Shown: positions 9,133 to 17,840 of the stretch, piece after piece
How the letters are laid out: each line of letters begins with the position of its first letter
How positions within the stretch are numbered: position 1 is the stretch's first letter
Source: Moraxellaceae bacterium
GTDB lineage: Bacteria > Pseudomonadota > Gammaproteobacteria > Burkholderiales > Rhodocyclaceae
DNA: 35,609 nt
Reading direction: 5' to 3'
Assembly (NCBI GenBank): GCA_031119205.1
Contig: JAVHYF010000013.1
Location: forward strand, 1-35,609
Position numbers and translations under genes: made by a program
The notes under the pieces: generated by a model
What the model was told of the DNA's origin: nothing
Database searches by the model: none
The model's input: the letters and a program-made list of their open reading frames with translations, nothing else

Positions 9133-9840
9133 ATGCGATCGATGTGGATGCGCCTGGCGGGCGCGTGCGTGCTCGCCGTCGGGATGGCACTGGCCGGCTG
9201 CGACAGCAAGGAGCCGGAGCAGCGCGCGGCCTTCATCCAGTTCCTGCAGACACGCGTGCTCGATCGGCCCGGCGTGCGCGTGCCCAAGCCGAGCGACGAG
9301 CAGAAAAAGCCCTTCGGCGACTACGCGCGGCACTACGCCGTCATCGCCGACTTCAACGAGTCGATGAACCAGTCGGTGGGCCAGCCGATGGAGGCGGTCA
9401 TCGCCAAGGGCTCGCCGCGATCGATCGGCGACATCGTGGCGCGGCGCGACGACATCCGCACCGCGCGCGAGGGCGTCAAGCAGATGCGCACCGCGCTCGA
9501 CGCGAACCTGGCCAAGGCCGATGCCGCCCACGCCGCCCTCCGGCAGCCGGACGACCTGAAGGCGGTGTTCGACAAGGCCTATGAAAAGACGGTGACGCTG
9601 CCGGCAGCGACCTTCCGCGAGGTGTTCCCGGCGCTCGATGCGGTGCTCGACGGGGCCGTGCGCATCGGCGACTACATCGAGGCGCACCGCGCGCAGATCC
9701 AGATCGCCGGCAATGCCATCACCGTGAGCGACGCGAAGGTGCAGGCCGAGCTCAACGCGATGCTGCAGGCGCTCAACGGCCACGCCAGCGCGATCAATGC
9801 CGCACAGCGCAAGCTGCGCACGGTGGTCAGCGGCAGCTGA
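9133..9840 (+). CDS. DUF3053 family lipoprotein
   Basis: A 235-residue lipoprotein with a lipobox at ALAGC (Cys23) after a short basic, hydrophobic signal, so it is predicted to be lipidated and periplasm-facing. The mature protein is mostly alpha-helical and charged (RAAFIQFLQTRVLDRPGVRVP, DEQKKPFGDYARHY). This matches my memory of the DUF3053 (YiaF-like) family, whose function is unknown. GAGGAG precedes the ATG. The gene converges on the UdgX fusion gene with only six bases between the stops. Confidence 0.8.
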   Translation: MRSMWMRLAGACVLAVGMALAGCDSKEPEQRAAFIQFLQTRVLDRPGVRVPKPSDEQKKPFGDYARHYAVIADFNESMNQSVGQPMEAVIAKGSPRSIGDIVARRDDIRTAREGVKQMRTALDANLAKADAAHAALRQPDDLKAVFDKAYEKTVTLPAATFREVFPALDAVLDGAVRIGDYIEAHRAQIQIAGNAITVSDAKVQAELNAMLQALNGHASAINAAQRKLRTVVSGS

Positions 9841-9846
9841 AGAACT

Positions 9847-11403
9847 TCAGCGCGCGGCCTCGAGGCTCGCGATGTCGCTGGCCTGGGCGAGGTCCTCGAG
9901 CCAGGCGCGCCATGCCTCGTCGCGCTCCGCGGGGTCGCCGCGCAGCAGGGCCGAGGGGTGCAGCGTGATCAGCACGCGCCGGCCCTGCGGCCCTTCGAGC
10001 CACTGGCCGCGTTCGGCCGTCACCGCCACGGGCCGGCCCACCAGCGCACGCGCGGCGGTGGCGCCCAGGGCGATGAAGGCGCGCGGGCGCACCTGTGCAA
10101 TTTCCGATTCGAGCCAGTGCAGGCAGGCCGCGGCCTCGCGCTGGCCGGGCGTCTTGTGGATGCGCCGCTTGCCGCGCAGCTCGAACTTGAAGTGCTTCAC
10201 CGCATTGGTGACGAAGAAATGCTCGCGCGACCAGCCAAGCTCGGCCACGGCGCGGTTGAAGAGCTGGCCCGCAGGCCCCACGAAGGGCCGGCCCACCAGG
10301 TCCTCCTGCTCGCCGGGCTGCTCGCCCACCACCATCAGCGCCGCATGGATCGGCCCCTCGCCCATCACCGACTGGGTGGCGTGCGCGCCGATGGGGCACT
10401 CGCGGCAGCGCTCGGTGGCGCGCTTGAGCGCAGCCAGTGCGGCCTTCGGGTCGTCGGGCAGGGCCGCGCCGGGGTGCGGGTCCAGCGCACGGGCCTGCTG
10501 CACCGGCTGCACGATGCGCCGCGCCGGCGACGTCGGCGCGGCCTCCACCATGCGGCCCGAGCGTTCGGTGGCCTGCGCCGTGAGCGGCGCGATGAGCGCG
10601 GCCTCGGGCAGGTTGTGCCAGTACTTCACGGGCATCTCCTTGCGCATCATGTCGGTCTTCAGCCGTGCGGGGTTGAAGATGTGCGCGTAGTAGGTGAGCC
10701 ACAGCGCCTCGCCCGCATCGGCCGGCGGCGCATCGGCGCGCGAGGCGCCGGGGCCGAAGCGCAATTCGCCGGGTGGCAGCGATGCGTCCGAGGCCTTCTG
10801 GGGGGCTGCGGTCGGATCGGCTTGCGCGGGTGTCCACTGCACCGAGCACTCGGGCGTGAGGATGGCCCAGTGCATCGCCGTGAAGCGGCGCACGAAGAAG
10901 GGCGCCACGGCTTCGACGATGTGGTGGTCGGGCTCGAACCAGGCCACGTGCAGCGGCGGCTCGCCCTCGCGCTCGAGCGGGCGAAAGCGCACGAAGGCCT
11001 TCATCTTGTGCAGGTCGCGGCGCACCGCCTGCATCATGTGGCGTGCGCGGGTGCGGTCGGCATCGAGCGGATCGTGGCGCAGCGCACGTTCGTGCACCAA
11101 GCGCCACAGCAGGCGGTAGAGCAGGGCGAAGCGGGCCGGGTCCTGGTGCAGCACCACCTTCTCGCACAAGGTGAGAAAGGCCGGCGGCACGACGAAATTC
11201 ATCGCGCCTTGCGCAGGCGGGACGGGCGCTGCGGGCCTTTTTTGCTCTGAATCCGCGATCGGCACGAAGAGGTCTTCCGCCGCCCCTGCCGGCGTGTGCC
11301 AGGCCACGTCCTCGGGCGGCACCAGGTGTGCCAGCAGCCGTCTCGCCTCGCTTCGAAAGCCGGGCCAGTCGGTTTCGCTGCTGAGAGTGACGGTATGGCG
11401 CAT
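9847..11403 (-). CDS. DUF4130-UdgX fusion: uracil-DNA crosslinking repair protein
   Basis: A 518-residue fusion. Residues about 1-265 match the DUF4130 family (TIGR03915 as I recall) that accompanies a radical SAM partner; visible blocks are HDPLDADRTRARHMMQAVRR, RFTAMHWAILTPE and DMMRKEMPVKYWHNLPE. Residues about 320-518 are a family-4-like uracil-DNA glycosylase of the UdgX type. This part has CRECP (Cys333, Cys336; Fe-S ligands), GEQPGEQEDLVGRPFVGPAG (360-379) and the UdgX-specific R-loop KRRIHKTP with His416. LGATAARALVG and LHPSALLR follow. In mycobacterial UdgX the equivalent His forms a covalent bond with the abasic sugar after uracil removal, so suicide crosslinking is expected. It lies 101 bp after the radical SAM gene on the same strand. 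Confidence 0.92.
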   Translation of the reverse strand: MRHTVTLSSETDWPGFRSEARRLLAHLVPPEDVAWHTPAGAAEDLFVPIADSEQKRPAAPVPPAQGAMNFVVPPAFLTLCEKVVLHQDPARFALLYRLLWRLVHERALRHDPLDADRTRARHMMQAVRRDLHKMKAFVRFRPLEREGEPPLHVAWFEPDHHIVEAVAPFFVRRFTAMHWAILTPECSVQWTPAQADPTAAPQKASDASLPPGELRFGPGASRADAPPADAGEALWLTYYAHIFNPARLKTDMMRKEMPVKYWHNLPEAALIAPLTAQATERSGRMVEAAPTSPARRIVQPVQQARALDPHPGAALPDDPKAALAALKRATERCRECPIGAHATQSVMGEGPIHAALMVVGEQPGEQEDLVGRPFVGPAGQLFNRAVAELGWSREHFFVTNAVKHFKFELRGKRRIHKTPGQREAAACLHWLESEIAQVRPRAFIALGATAARALVGRPVAVTAERGQWLEGPQGRRVLITLHPSALLRGDPAERDEAWRAWLEDLAQASDIASLEAAR

Positions 11404-11504
11404 GCGTCTCAAGCTAGGGGGGGCGACACGGCCCGTGTGTAGGTGGCCGGCGCGCGGCGCGGGCGGCGCAGTCGTGCACCGCAGCGCGCGCGCATCGAAG
11501 CGCG

Positions 11505-12782
11505 TCAGGCGTCGAAGAGACTGCGCTGCACCGGCGGTGGTGCGAGGCGGGCCTTGAGGTCCTCGGCCTCCAGGACGCGGCCCGGCCGATGGTCGGCCAG
11601 CACCACGAAGGGCATGACCTTGCGCAAGGGCACGCGCAGGCGCTTGAGGTCGTCGCTGCGCAACCGGCGCACGCGGCGCGTGGCCAGCAGCTGCTGCACC
11701 GTGCGCACGCCCAGGCCGGGCACGCGCCACAGCAGCTCGCGCGGCGCGGTGTTGAGGTCGACCGGGAAGCGTTCGCGGTGCGCCAGCGCCCAGGCCAGCT
11801 TGGGATCGACATCGAGCGCGAGCATGCCGCCCTGCGCGGGCGCGACGATCTCGCTCGCCTCGAAGCCGTAGAAGCGCAGCAGCCAATCGGCCTGGTAGAG
11901 CCGGTGCTCGCGCACCAGCGGCGGCGCCACCAGCGGCAGCGACGAGGACGCATCGGGAATGGGGCTGAAGGCCGAGTAGTAGACGCGCCGCAGCCGGTAC
12001 GCGCCGTAGAGCTGGGCGCTGCTGGCCAGGATGGCCGCGTCGTCCGTGGCGTCGGCGCCCACGATCATCTGCGTGCTCTGGCCGGCGGGCGCGAAGCGCG
12101 GCGCCGCGGCACGGGCCGGCCGCGCGCGCGGCAGCGACACGGTGGGTGCCGACTCGGCCTGCGCCTTCTGGGCCTTGGCCTCGTCGATGTGCACCGTCAG
12201 CCGCGCCATCGAGCGGCGGATGGCCGCGCCGTCCTTCTCGGGCGCGAGGCTCTCCAGGCCCTGCACGGTGGGCAGCTCGACGTTGATGCTCAGCCGGTCG
12301 GCGTAGCGGCCGGCCTTGTGCAGCAGCTCGGGCGCCGCATCGGGGATGGTCTTGAGGTGGATGTAGCCGCGGAAGTCGTGCTCCTCGCGCAGCACGCGCG
12401 CGACCTCGACCACCTGCTCCATCGTGTAGTCGGGGCTGCGGATGATGCCGCTGGAGAGGAACAGGCCCTCGATGCAGTTGCGCCGGTAGAAGTCGAGCGT
12501 GAGCTGCACCACCTCGTCGACCGAGAAGCGCGCCCGCGGCACGTTGCTGGTGACGCGGTTGACGCAGTACAGGCAGTCGTACTGGCAGAAGTTGGTCAGC
12601 AGGATCTTGAGCAGCGAGATGCAGCGCCCGTCGGGCGCGTAGCTGTGGCAGATGCCGGAGCCCTCGGTCGAGCCGATGCCGCGGCCGCCGACCGAGTGGC
12701 GCTTCTCGGTGCCGCTGGAGGCACAGGAGGCGTCGTACTTGGCGGCGTCGGCGAGGATGGCGAGCTTGCGCTGAAGAATCAC
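11505..12782 (-). CDS. Radical SAM DNA modification/repair protein (UdgX partner)
   Basis: A 425-residue radical SAM protein of the family named 'putative DNA modification/repair radical SAM protein' (TIGR03916 as I recall). The cluster motif is NFCQYDCLYC, with Cys66, Cys70 and Cys73 (CxxxCxxC). The N-terminal MILQRKLAILADAAKYDASC and GICHSYAPDGRCISLLKILL are family hallmarks. A helix-hairpin-helix DNA-binding region (VDLNTAPRELLWRVPGLGVR) lies in the C-terminal third. The chemistry is unknown; the constant pairing with DUF4130 and UdgX implies action on damaged or modified bases. The start is GTG 12782, with no clear ribosome site, and it overlaps a LexA-like palindrome. Confidence 0.92.
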   Translation of the reverse strand: MILQRKLAILADAAKYDASCASSGTEKRHSVGGRGIGSTEGSGICHSYAPDGRCISLLKILLTNFCQYDCLYCVNRVTSNVPRARFSVDEVVQLTLDFYRRNCIEGLFLSSGIIRSPDYTMEQVVEVARVLREEHDFRGYIHLKTIPDAAPELLHKAGRYADRLSINVELPTVQGLESLAPEKDGAAIRRSMARLTVHIDEAKAQKAQAESAPTVSLPRARPARAAAPRFAPAGQSTQMIVGADATDDAAILASSAQLYGAYRLRRVYYSAFSPIPDASSSLPLVAPPLVREHRLYQADWLLRFYGFEASEIVAPAQGGMLALDVDPKLAWALAHRERFPVDLNTAPRELLWRVPGLGVRTVQQLLATRRVRRLRSDDLKRLRVPLRKVMPFVVLADHRPGRVLEAEDLKARLAPPPVQRSLFDA

Positions 12783-12802
12783 TGGATGAATTTACAGTGA
12801 TT
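12777..12802 (-). promoter_or_regulatory. LexA-type operator (SOS box) at the radical SAM gene start
   Basis: A perfect 8-bp inverted repeat, AATCACTG (12777-12784) and CAGTGATT (12795-12802), with a 10-base spacer. Its core is CTG-N10-CAG, the invariant skeleton of the LexA operator; on the minus strand it reads CTGT-N8-CCAG, one base from CTGT-N8-ACAG. The minus-strand TAAATT inside the spacer could be a -10 element, which would place transcription start at or next to the GTG codon (leaderless mRNA). The latter is inference. Confidence 0.65.
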
Positions 12803-12840
12803 TCGCAATGGGCGCCACACCGCCCGTCGCCCGGCGCGCG

Positions 12841-13101
12841 CTACTTCTTCGACTGGCCGGCCGGGTCGCTGGAGGCGGGTGCGCCTTCGCCCGAACCGGG
12901 CGCAGGTGCCGGCGTGATGGGCTGCACCGCGGCGCCCGAGCCCGTGGGCTCGCTCGGATGGGGCGCGCTGCTCGAGGTGCCCGGGGATGCGGCGGCCGGC
13001 GGGCTGGCCGCGGGCGTGGCGGTGTCGTTGCCGCTCTTGCCGCACGCGGCGAGGGCGAGGGCGGTCACGCCGAGGGCGAGAAGGCGAGGAAGAAGGGTCA
13101 T
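12841..13101 (-). CDS. Small Pro/Ala/Ser-rich lipoprotein
   Basis: An 86-residue protein with a signal peptide and lipobox LAAC (Cys20). It is followed by a low-complexity tail of Ala, Ser, Pro and Gly ending DPAGQSKK. AGGAG lies seven bases before the ATG. It is likely an unstructured periplasm-facing lipoprotein. No family was recognised; the tail is too simple for homology judgement. Confidence 0.7.
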   Translation of the reverse strand: MTLLPRLLALGVTALALAACGKSGNDTATPAASPPAAASPGTSSSAPHPSEPTGSGAAVQPITPAPAPGSGEGAPASSDPAGQSKK

Positions 13102-13148
13102 GGCTGTCTCCTGAAGAGGGATGGGATGGGCCCCGCGAGGGCCCTCGA

Positions 13149-14192
13149 TCAACGCGACGCGCAGGCGCCGTCAGCGGCCAGGCGGCGCGCCTGCGCCTCC
13201 ATGGCCAGGTAGAGCACCACCGCGACGGCGAGCGGTGCCCAGTAGTACACGGCGCGGTAGCACAGCACCGCGGCGATCAGCGCCGTGGGCGTCAGCGGCG
13301 GCGCCAGCAGGGCGACGAACACCGCCTCCAGCACGCCCAGCCCCGCGGGCACGCGCGACATGAGGCCGGCCACCGCACCGATCAGCAGCACGCCCAGCGC
13401 CATGGGGTAGGGCACGCGGTCCTGCAGCAGCACGAACATCGCGAGCCCCATCACGCCCCAGTTGGCGCACGACAGGGCCAGCTGCACGAAGGCCACGCGC
13501 AGGCTGGGCAGCGCGATCTCGTGGCCGCGCACGGTCCATTCGCGCCGGCGCGAGAACGCGCAGGCGAGCAGATAGGCCACGGCGACGGCGACCAGCCCCG
13601 CGCCCAGCGCGCGCAGGGCGGTGCGGCCCAGGTGCCAGTCGTCCGGCAGGGCCAGCGGCCACAGCAGGAAGGCCAGCCCGGCCAGCAGGAAATAGCCCAG
13701 CCAGTTGGTGAGCATGCTGATGCCGACCACGCGCGTGATCTGCCCCGGCGCCAGGCCGAGCCGCGAGTACAGGCGCACCCGCATGCCCACCGCCCCCACG
13801 ATCGTGCCCATGTTCAGGTTGAAGGCGTAGCTCACGAAGGTGATCGCCATCACGGTGGGCACCGGCAGGCGGTGCCCCGTGTAATGCCGGCCCACGAGGT
13901 CGAAGCTGGCGTAGATGCAGTGGCTCAGCGCGGCCAGGCCGGCCGCCACGAGCAGCGTGCGCAGCGGGTAGGCGCGCATGGTGGCGAACACCTGCGCCCA
14001 CTCGATGGCGCGCGCCTGGCTCACCAGCAGCACCGCCACGAAGGCGAGGAAGCCCAGCACGACGAGGCGCTTGGCCCAGGGCCACCACGGCCGCTCGCGC
14101 CAGGCTTGCAGGCGCTGTCCACCGCGCGGCTTCGCCCGCACCTCGCCCGTGGGCAGGGTGCTGGACGGCGCGGCGGTGGAGGAGGGCGCCAT
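13149..14192 (-). CDS. ybhN: YbhN/UPF0104 family integral membrane protein
   Basis: A 347-residue polytopic membrane protein with about eight hydrophobic segments, of the UPF0104/LPG-synthase transmembrane family. Recognisable blocks are FVSYAFNLNMGTIVGAVGMRVRLYSRLGL, here split by a Gly-rich turn, and the C-terminal GAVAGLMSRVPAGLGVLEAVF, which is the family signature (PGGLGVxE-like). It is the last gene of the ybhP-clsB-ybhN order known from E. coli, 31 bp after clsB. A role in phospholipid handling is inferred from that linkage. Confidence 0.88.
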   Translation of the reverse strand: MAPSSTAAPSSTLPTGEVRAKPRGGQRLQAWRERPWWPWAKRLVVLGFLAFVAVLLVSQARAIEWAQVFATMRAYPLRTLLVAAGLAALSHCIYASFDLVGRHYTGHRLPVPTVMAITFVSYAFNLNMGTIVGAVGMRVRLYSRLGLAPGQITRVVGISMLTNWLGYFLLAGLAFLLWPLALPDDWHLGRTALRALGAGLVAVAVAYLLACAFSRRREWTVRGHEIALPSLRVAFVQLALSCANWGVMGLAMFVLLQDRVPYPMALGVLLIGAVAGLMSRVPAGLGVLEAVFVALLAPPLTPTALIAAVLCYRAVYYWAPLAVAVVLYLAMEAQARRLAADGACASR

Positions 14193-14223
14193 GGCGGCTC
14201 GCGTCGGGTTCGTTCACACCGCC

Positions 14224-15471
14224 TCAGGCGGCGTCGGTCTGGGCGACGGACCCGTCGTGGCCGCGCTCGCGCGGCGGCTCCGTCGGCACGGCGGGCTTGA
14301 GCCTGGGCGCATGGCGCGGCAACCAGCCGGCCCACGAGGGGTACCAGCGCATGAAGTGGAAGACGAAGAAGCTGCGCACCAGGCGCCAGCCGCTCCATTC
14401 GCCCAGCGTGTCGGCCTCGACCTGCTTGCAGCTGTGGCGCATCAGGTGGTCGAGGCGTTCGGTCAGCACGCGGTTGAAGTCCGCGTCGCGAATGATGACG
14501 TTGGCCTCGAGGTTGAGCGACAGGCTCAGCGGGTCGAGGTTGCTCGAGCCCACGGTGCTCCAGCGGTCGTCCACCAGCGCGACCTTGCCGTGCAGCGGCC
14601 GCTCGCAGTATTCGTAGATGCGCACGCCCGCGTGCAGCAGGTGGTGGTAGAGCATGCTGGCCGCGGTCTTCACGATCGGCATGTCGGGCTCGCCCTGCAG
14701 GATGAGGCGCACGTCGACGCCGCGGCGCGCCGCGCGCCGCAGCTCCTTGATGAGCCGGTAGCCCGGAAAGAAGTACGCGTTGGCAATGACGAGGCGGTGC
14801 CGCGCGGTGCGGATGGCGGCGCGGTAGTGACGCTCGATGTCGGTCGTGTGGCGACGGTTGTCGCGGGTGACGAACATCACCTCGGCCTGGCCGGTGGGGG
14901 CGTTCTCCACGTCGGCGGTGCGACGCAGGCGCCGGCGGAACCAGCCGGCCCCCTTGCCGCCCACCGCGATCGCGTGCAGCACGAAGCGGTGGATCTCGCT
15001 CACCACCGGCCCCGTCAGCTCGACCGCGTAGTCCTGCTTGGCCTTGGGACCGAAGTCCATCACATGGTCGGCCGAGTAGTTGATGCCGCCGACGAAGGCG
15101 CGCTGGCCGTCGATGACGACGATCTTGCGGTGCATGCGGCGGAACACGTTGAGCCGTTGGCCCAGGAAGCGCGTGCCGGGGTCGAACACGCGCACGCGCA
15201 CCCCGGCCTGCCCCAGGCTGTCGAGGAAATCGGCCGACAGGTCGGGCGAGCCGAAGCCGTCGATCATCAGGTCGACCTTGACGCCCTTGCGCGCCGCGTC
15301 GCACAACGCCGCATGCAGGCCGCGGCCGATCTTGTCCTCGAAGAGGATGAAGGTCTCGACGATCACCTCCCGCTCGGCGGCACGGATCGCCTCGAACACG
15401 CGCGGGAAGAAGGCTTCGCCGTTCTCCAGCAGTTCGACCTGGTTGCCGGGGTACCAGCGGCGTTCGCTCAT
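14224..15471 (-). CDS. clsB: Cardiolipin synthase B, phospholipase D superfamily
   Basis: A 415-residue enzyme that makes cardiolipin by phosphatidyl transfer at the inner membrane. Two HKD active-site motifs are complete: HRKIVVIDG (His114, Lys116, Asp121) followed by FVGGINY, and LHGKVALVDD (His294, Lys296, Asp301) followed by TVGSSNLDPLS. The opening WYPGNQVELLENGEAFFPRV and the absence of N-terminal membrane helices are typical of ClsB rather than ClsA. I chose ATG 15471, with GGGAG seven bases upstream; ATG 15477 is also in frame. It sits 22 bp after ybhP and 31 bp before ybhN, so the three are very probably one operon. Confidence 0.93.
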   Translation of the reverse strand: MSERRWYPGNQVELLENGEAFFPRVFEAIRAAEREVIVETFILFEDKIGRGLHAALCDAARKGVKVDLMIDGFGSPDLSADFLDSLGQAGVRVRVFDPGTRFLGQRLNVFRRMHRKIVVIDGQRAFVGGINYSADHVMDFGPKAKQDYAVELTGPVVSEIHRFVLHAIAVGGKGAGWFRRRLRRTADVENAPTGQAEVMFVTRDNRRHTTDIERHYRAAIRTARHRLVIANAYFFPGYRLIKELRRAARRGVDVRLILQGEPDMPIVKTAASMLYHHLLHAGVRIYEYCERPLHGKVALVDDRWSTVGSSNLDPLSLSLNLEANVIIRDADFNRVLTERLDHLMRHSCKQVEADTLGEWSGWRLVRSFFVFHFMRWYPSWAGWLPRHAPRLKPAVPTEPPRERGHDGSVAQTDAA

Positions 15472-15493
15472 GGGCATGCTCCCGTCTTGTCGT

Positions 15494-16288
15494 TCACAGG
15501 TCGATCTCGGCCACCAGCGGCGCATGGTCCGAGAGGTGCGACCAGGGTTGGCGCGGCAGCACCACGGGTGCGTGGGCCCCCGCGTTGCGCACGTAGATGC
15601 GATCCAGCGGCAGCATCGGGAAGCGCGACGGAAAGGTCTTCGCGGCGCGGCCGTTGGCATGCTTGAACACTTCGCGCAGGCCCGCGCCCTGTTCCAGCAC
15701 CTCGTGCGCCCGGTTGCGCCAGTCGTTGAAGTCGCCGGCCACCACCAGCGGTGCGTCGGCCGGCACCTCGTCGCGCACGATGTGGCACAGCAGCTCCAGC
15801 TGCTGCTGGCGATGCGCTTCCGCCAGGCCCAGGTGGGCGCAGATCACGTGCACGTCGACCGTGCGGCCCGGCAGGCGCAGCACGCAATGCAGCAGGCCGC
15901 GCTTCTCGGGCCCGGCCACCGACACGTCGTGGTTGCGGTGGTGCACGATCGGAAATTTCGACAGCACGGCATTGCCATGGTGGCCGCGCGGGTACACCGC
16001 GTTGCGCCCGTAGGCGAACTGCGGCCACATGGTGTCGGCCAGGAATTCGTAGTGCGGCGCTTCCGGCCAGTTGTCCACCCTCTTCTGGTGCCGCGAATGC
16101 GTGCCCAGCACCTCCTGCAGGAAGACGACGTCGGCCCCCACCGTGCGCACGGCATCGCGCAGTTCAGGCAGGATGAACTTGCGGTTGAGTGCCGTGAAGC
16201 CCTTGTGGGTGTTCACCGTCATCACCTTCAGCGATTTCGGTGCGGCAGCCGCCACCAGGGGCAAATGGGGTTCGGAGAGAAGTGCCAC
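15494..16288 (-). CDS. ybhP: YbhP-like endonuclease/exonuclease/phosphatase family protein
   Basis: A 264-residue EEP-superfamily hydrolase. Motifs in order are [12 protein letters not shown] (Asn26), [11 protein letters not shown] (catalytic Glu), [24 protein letters not shown] (Asp/Asn pair), LDRIYVRN and [10 protein letters not shown] (terminal Asp-His). The set is complete, so it should be active, on a phosphodiester or phospholipid-type substrate rather than clearly DNA. It is first of the ybhP-clsB-ybhN operon. The start codon is GTG 16288 after a G-rich stretch; in-frame alternatives inside would cut into the first strand. Confidence 0.9.
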   Translation of the reverse strand: MALLSEPHLPLVAAAAPKSLKVMTVNTHKGFTALNRKFILPELRDAVRTVGADVVFLQEVLGTHSRHQKRVDNWPEAPHYEFLADTMWPQFAYGRNAVYPRGHHGNAVLSKFPIVHHRNHDVSVAGPEKRGLLHCVLRLPGRTVDVHVICAHLGLAEAHRQQQLELLCHIVRDEVPADAPLVVAGDFNDWRNRAHEVLEQGAGLREVFKHANGRAAKTFPSRFPMLPLDRIYVRNAGAHAPVVLPRQPWSHLSDHAPLVAEIDL

Positions 16289-16514
16289 CCCCCGGTTTGT
16301 ACGGGGCCCCCCGCGCCGTGGCTGTAGGAAGGTGTCAGCTTCTTGCCGTCCGAATTTCGCGGATGCCGCCGGCTTGGGTGCGTGGCGCTCCTACAGCCGC
16401 AGCCCGCACGCCCCGACAGGCGCCTGCAGGGCCGCCTCCTAACTTGGTGCTTCGCTGGTGCCTTCGCCAAGGGGCAGCACCCACTCCCACCCGTGATTGC
16501 TCAAGGAGCCTCGC

Positions 16515-16937
16515 ATGAAATCGCTCAGCTTTTCCGCCCTGGTCACTGCCGGCCTGCTGGCCGCAACGGCCGCGGCCCACGCGCAGACCACCTCGGTGCC
16601 TGCCACACAACCCGGCGTCGCCGGCCAGGCCAGCACCATGACGCCCGCGGGCGTGCCCAACCCCCCGCAGCGGCCCGACTACAGCCAACCCAACTCGCGC
16701 GACGGCGTGCGCATGGGCGCGGTGTGGAACAACCACAACCAGGCCAACACCAACACGCCGGCCGGCGAGGCCAGCACGATGCGCAACAACCAGCCCAACA
16801 CCACGCCGCAGGTGGGCGAGCGCACGCGCGCCGAGGTGCGCCAGGAGACGCTGCACCAGCCCCGGCCCTTCGGCTATACGGGCGAGCGTCCGGCGGTCGC
16901 GACCAACCCGATCGACACCACCGGCACGCCCAAGTGA
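16515..16937 (+). CDS. Small secreted low-complexity protein A
   Basis: A 140-residue exported protein with a signal peptide ending AAAHA-QTT. The mature part is Asn/Pro/Thr-rich and probably unstructured (QPGVAGQASTMTPAGVPNPP, NNHNQANTNTPAGEASTMRN), ending IDTTGTPK. AAGGAG (16503-16508) supports the start. The repeated pair ASTM..-PAG and the C-terminal TPK recur in the small secreted gene at 19116, so the two may be distant paralogs. No function is known. Confidence 0.75.
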   Translation: MKSLSFSALVTAGLLAATAAAHAQTTSVPATQPGVAGQASTMTPAGVPNPPQRPDYSQPNSRDGVRMGAVWNNHNQANTNTPAGEASTMRNNQPNTTPQVGERTRAEVRQETLHQPRPFGYTGERPAVATNPIDTTGTPK

Positions 16938-16967
16938 CCGGGTGCGGCAGTGTTCGCCGCGCCCGAC

Positions 16968-17006
16968 AAAAAGCCCGCTGCGCACCGAGCGCGGCGGGCT
17001 TTTTTC
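16968..17006 (+). terminator. Intrinsic terminator
   Basis: Left arm 16968-16983 (AAAAAGCCCGCTGCGC) and right arm 16989-17004 form a 16-bp stem with one wobble, a loop of ACCGA and a T-run to 17006. It ends the small secreted protein A transcript 30 bases after its stop. Confidence 0.92.
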
Positions 17007-17029
17007 CTTCGCCGGATAGCCCCCCAGAC

Positions 17030-17111
17030 GAAAGGCACCCCCGCTGGGTGCAGCGAAGCTCGCGCAGCGGGGAGCGTGGGGCCTTTCTCATGACCGGCCG
17101 TCTTCGGCCGG
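17030..17111. repeat. Structured intergenic element (nested inverted repeats)
   Basis: GAAAGGC (17030-17036) plus CCCGCTG (17040-17046) pair with CAGCGGG (17065-17071) plus GCCTTTC (17081-17087). A separate perfect hairpin, CCGGCCG-TCTT-CGGCCGG, occupies 17094-17111. The element lies just past the 3' end of the leftward Spy-like gene and may terminate it or stabilise its mRNA. Confidence 0.5.
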
Positions 17112-17120
17112 TCCGCGATC

Positions 17121-17687
17121 TCAACCCTTGGTCGGGGCCTGGGCCTCACCGTGCGGGCGATGGCCGTGGGGACCGTGGCCGCGCGGGCCCATGCGCAGGC
17201 TCTCGGCGTCGAAGGTCTTCTGCTGCGCCGGCGTGAGCTGCGCGTAGAAGGCCTTGGTCGCGTCGGCGCGCTTGGCGAACATCGCGCTGCGTTCGGCCTG
17301 GCGGGCCTGCATGCGGTCGATGCGCTCGGGCGTCGTCAGCTTCTCGAATTCCGCGCGGCGCGCCGCACGGTCCTCGGGCTTGGGCATGGCCGGCGGCTGC
17401 AGCGCCGTCGTGTAGCTGGTCCACGCCGACTGCTGCTGTGCGCTGAGCTGCAGCTTGTCCTTCAGGGCCGCGAGGCGCTGGGCGCGGTGCTGTTGCATGC
17501 GTTCGAAGCGCTGAGCGAAGTCCTTCTTGCGTTCCATGCGCGGCTTGGCGTCCGCCGAGGTGGCCGCGGCCTGGGCCTGGGTGGCCGACAGCGGCACGTT
17601 GGCGGGAGGCGGGGTCTGCGCGGACGCGGCGAAAGCGGCAGAGGCCAGTACGCCGGCCCAGACCATCCGTTGGCGAAGAGAGATCAT
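17121..17687 (-). CDS. Spy/CpxP-like periplasmic LTxxQ protein
   Basis: A 188-residue exported protein with a signal peptide ending AASAQ (about 24). The mature part is a long charged alpha-helical stretch with two LTxxQ-type motifs (LQLSAQQ at 80-86 and QLTPAQQ at 150-156), as in Spy and CpxP, the periplasmic chaperone and Cpx-pathway inhibitor. Arg and Lys are abundant (MERKKDFAQRFERMQQHRAQR). The C-terminus is His-rich (GPRGHGPHGHRPHG), suggesting metal binding. AAGGA precedes the ATG. It is monocistronic. A role in metal or envelope stress is inference from the family and the His tail. Confidence 0.82.
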   Translation of the reverse strand: MISLRQRMVWAGVLASAAFAASAQTPPPANVPLSATQAQAAATSADAKPRMERKKDFAQRFERMQQHRAQRLAALKDKLQLSAQQQSAWTSYTTALQPPAMPKPEDRAARRAEFEKLTTPERIDRMQARQAERSAMFAKRADATKAFYAQLTPAQQKTFDAESLRMGPRGHGPHGHRPHGEAQAPTKG

Positions 17688-17840
17688 GCGAGTCCTTCCT
17701 TTCGTGGAAATGCTGCCGCGGTGAAGAGTGCAGCAGGTGAGACGGAGTGTGGAAGGCGCGAATGTCCCGGCAGTGAGGGCGGGGTCAACGCGGCGTGATC
17801 GAAGGTAAAGATGCCGTGAATGCACACGGCGGGGCGCCGC

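Noticed and set aside
9958-12800. Long plus-strand open frames opposite the UdgX fusion and radical SAM genes
   Set aside because: His/Arg/Gly/Ala-rich antisense shadows; the minus-strand proteins carry complete known motifs.
12987-14300. Plus-strand open frame opposite the ybhN gene
   Set aside because: Low-complexity Arg/His/Gln/Gly shadow of a membrane protein gene; no motif or ribosome site.
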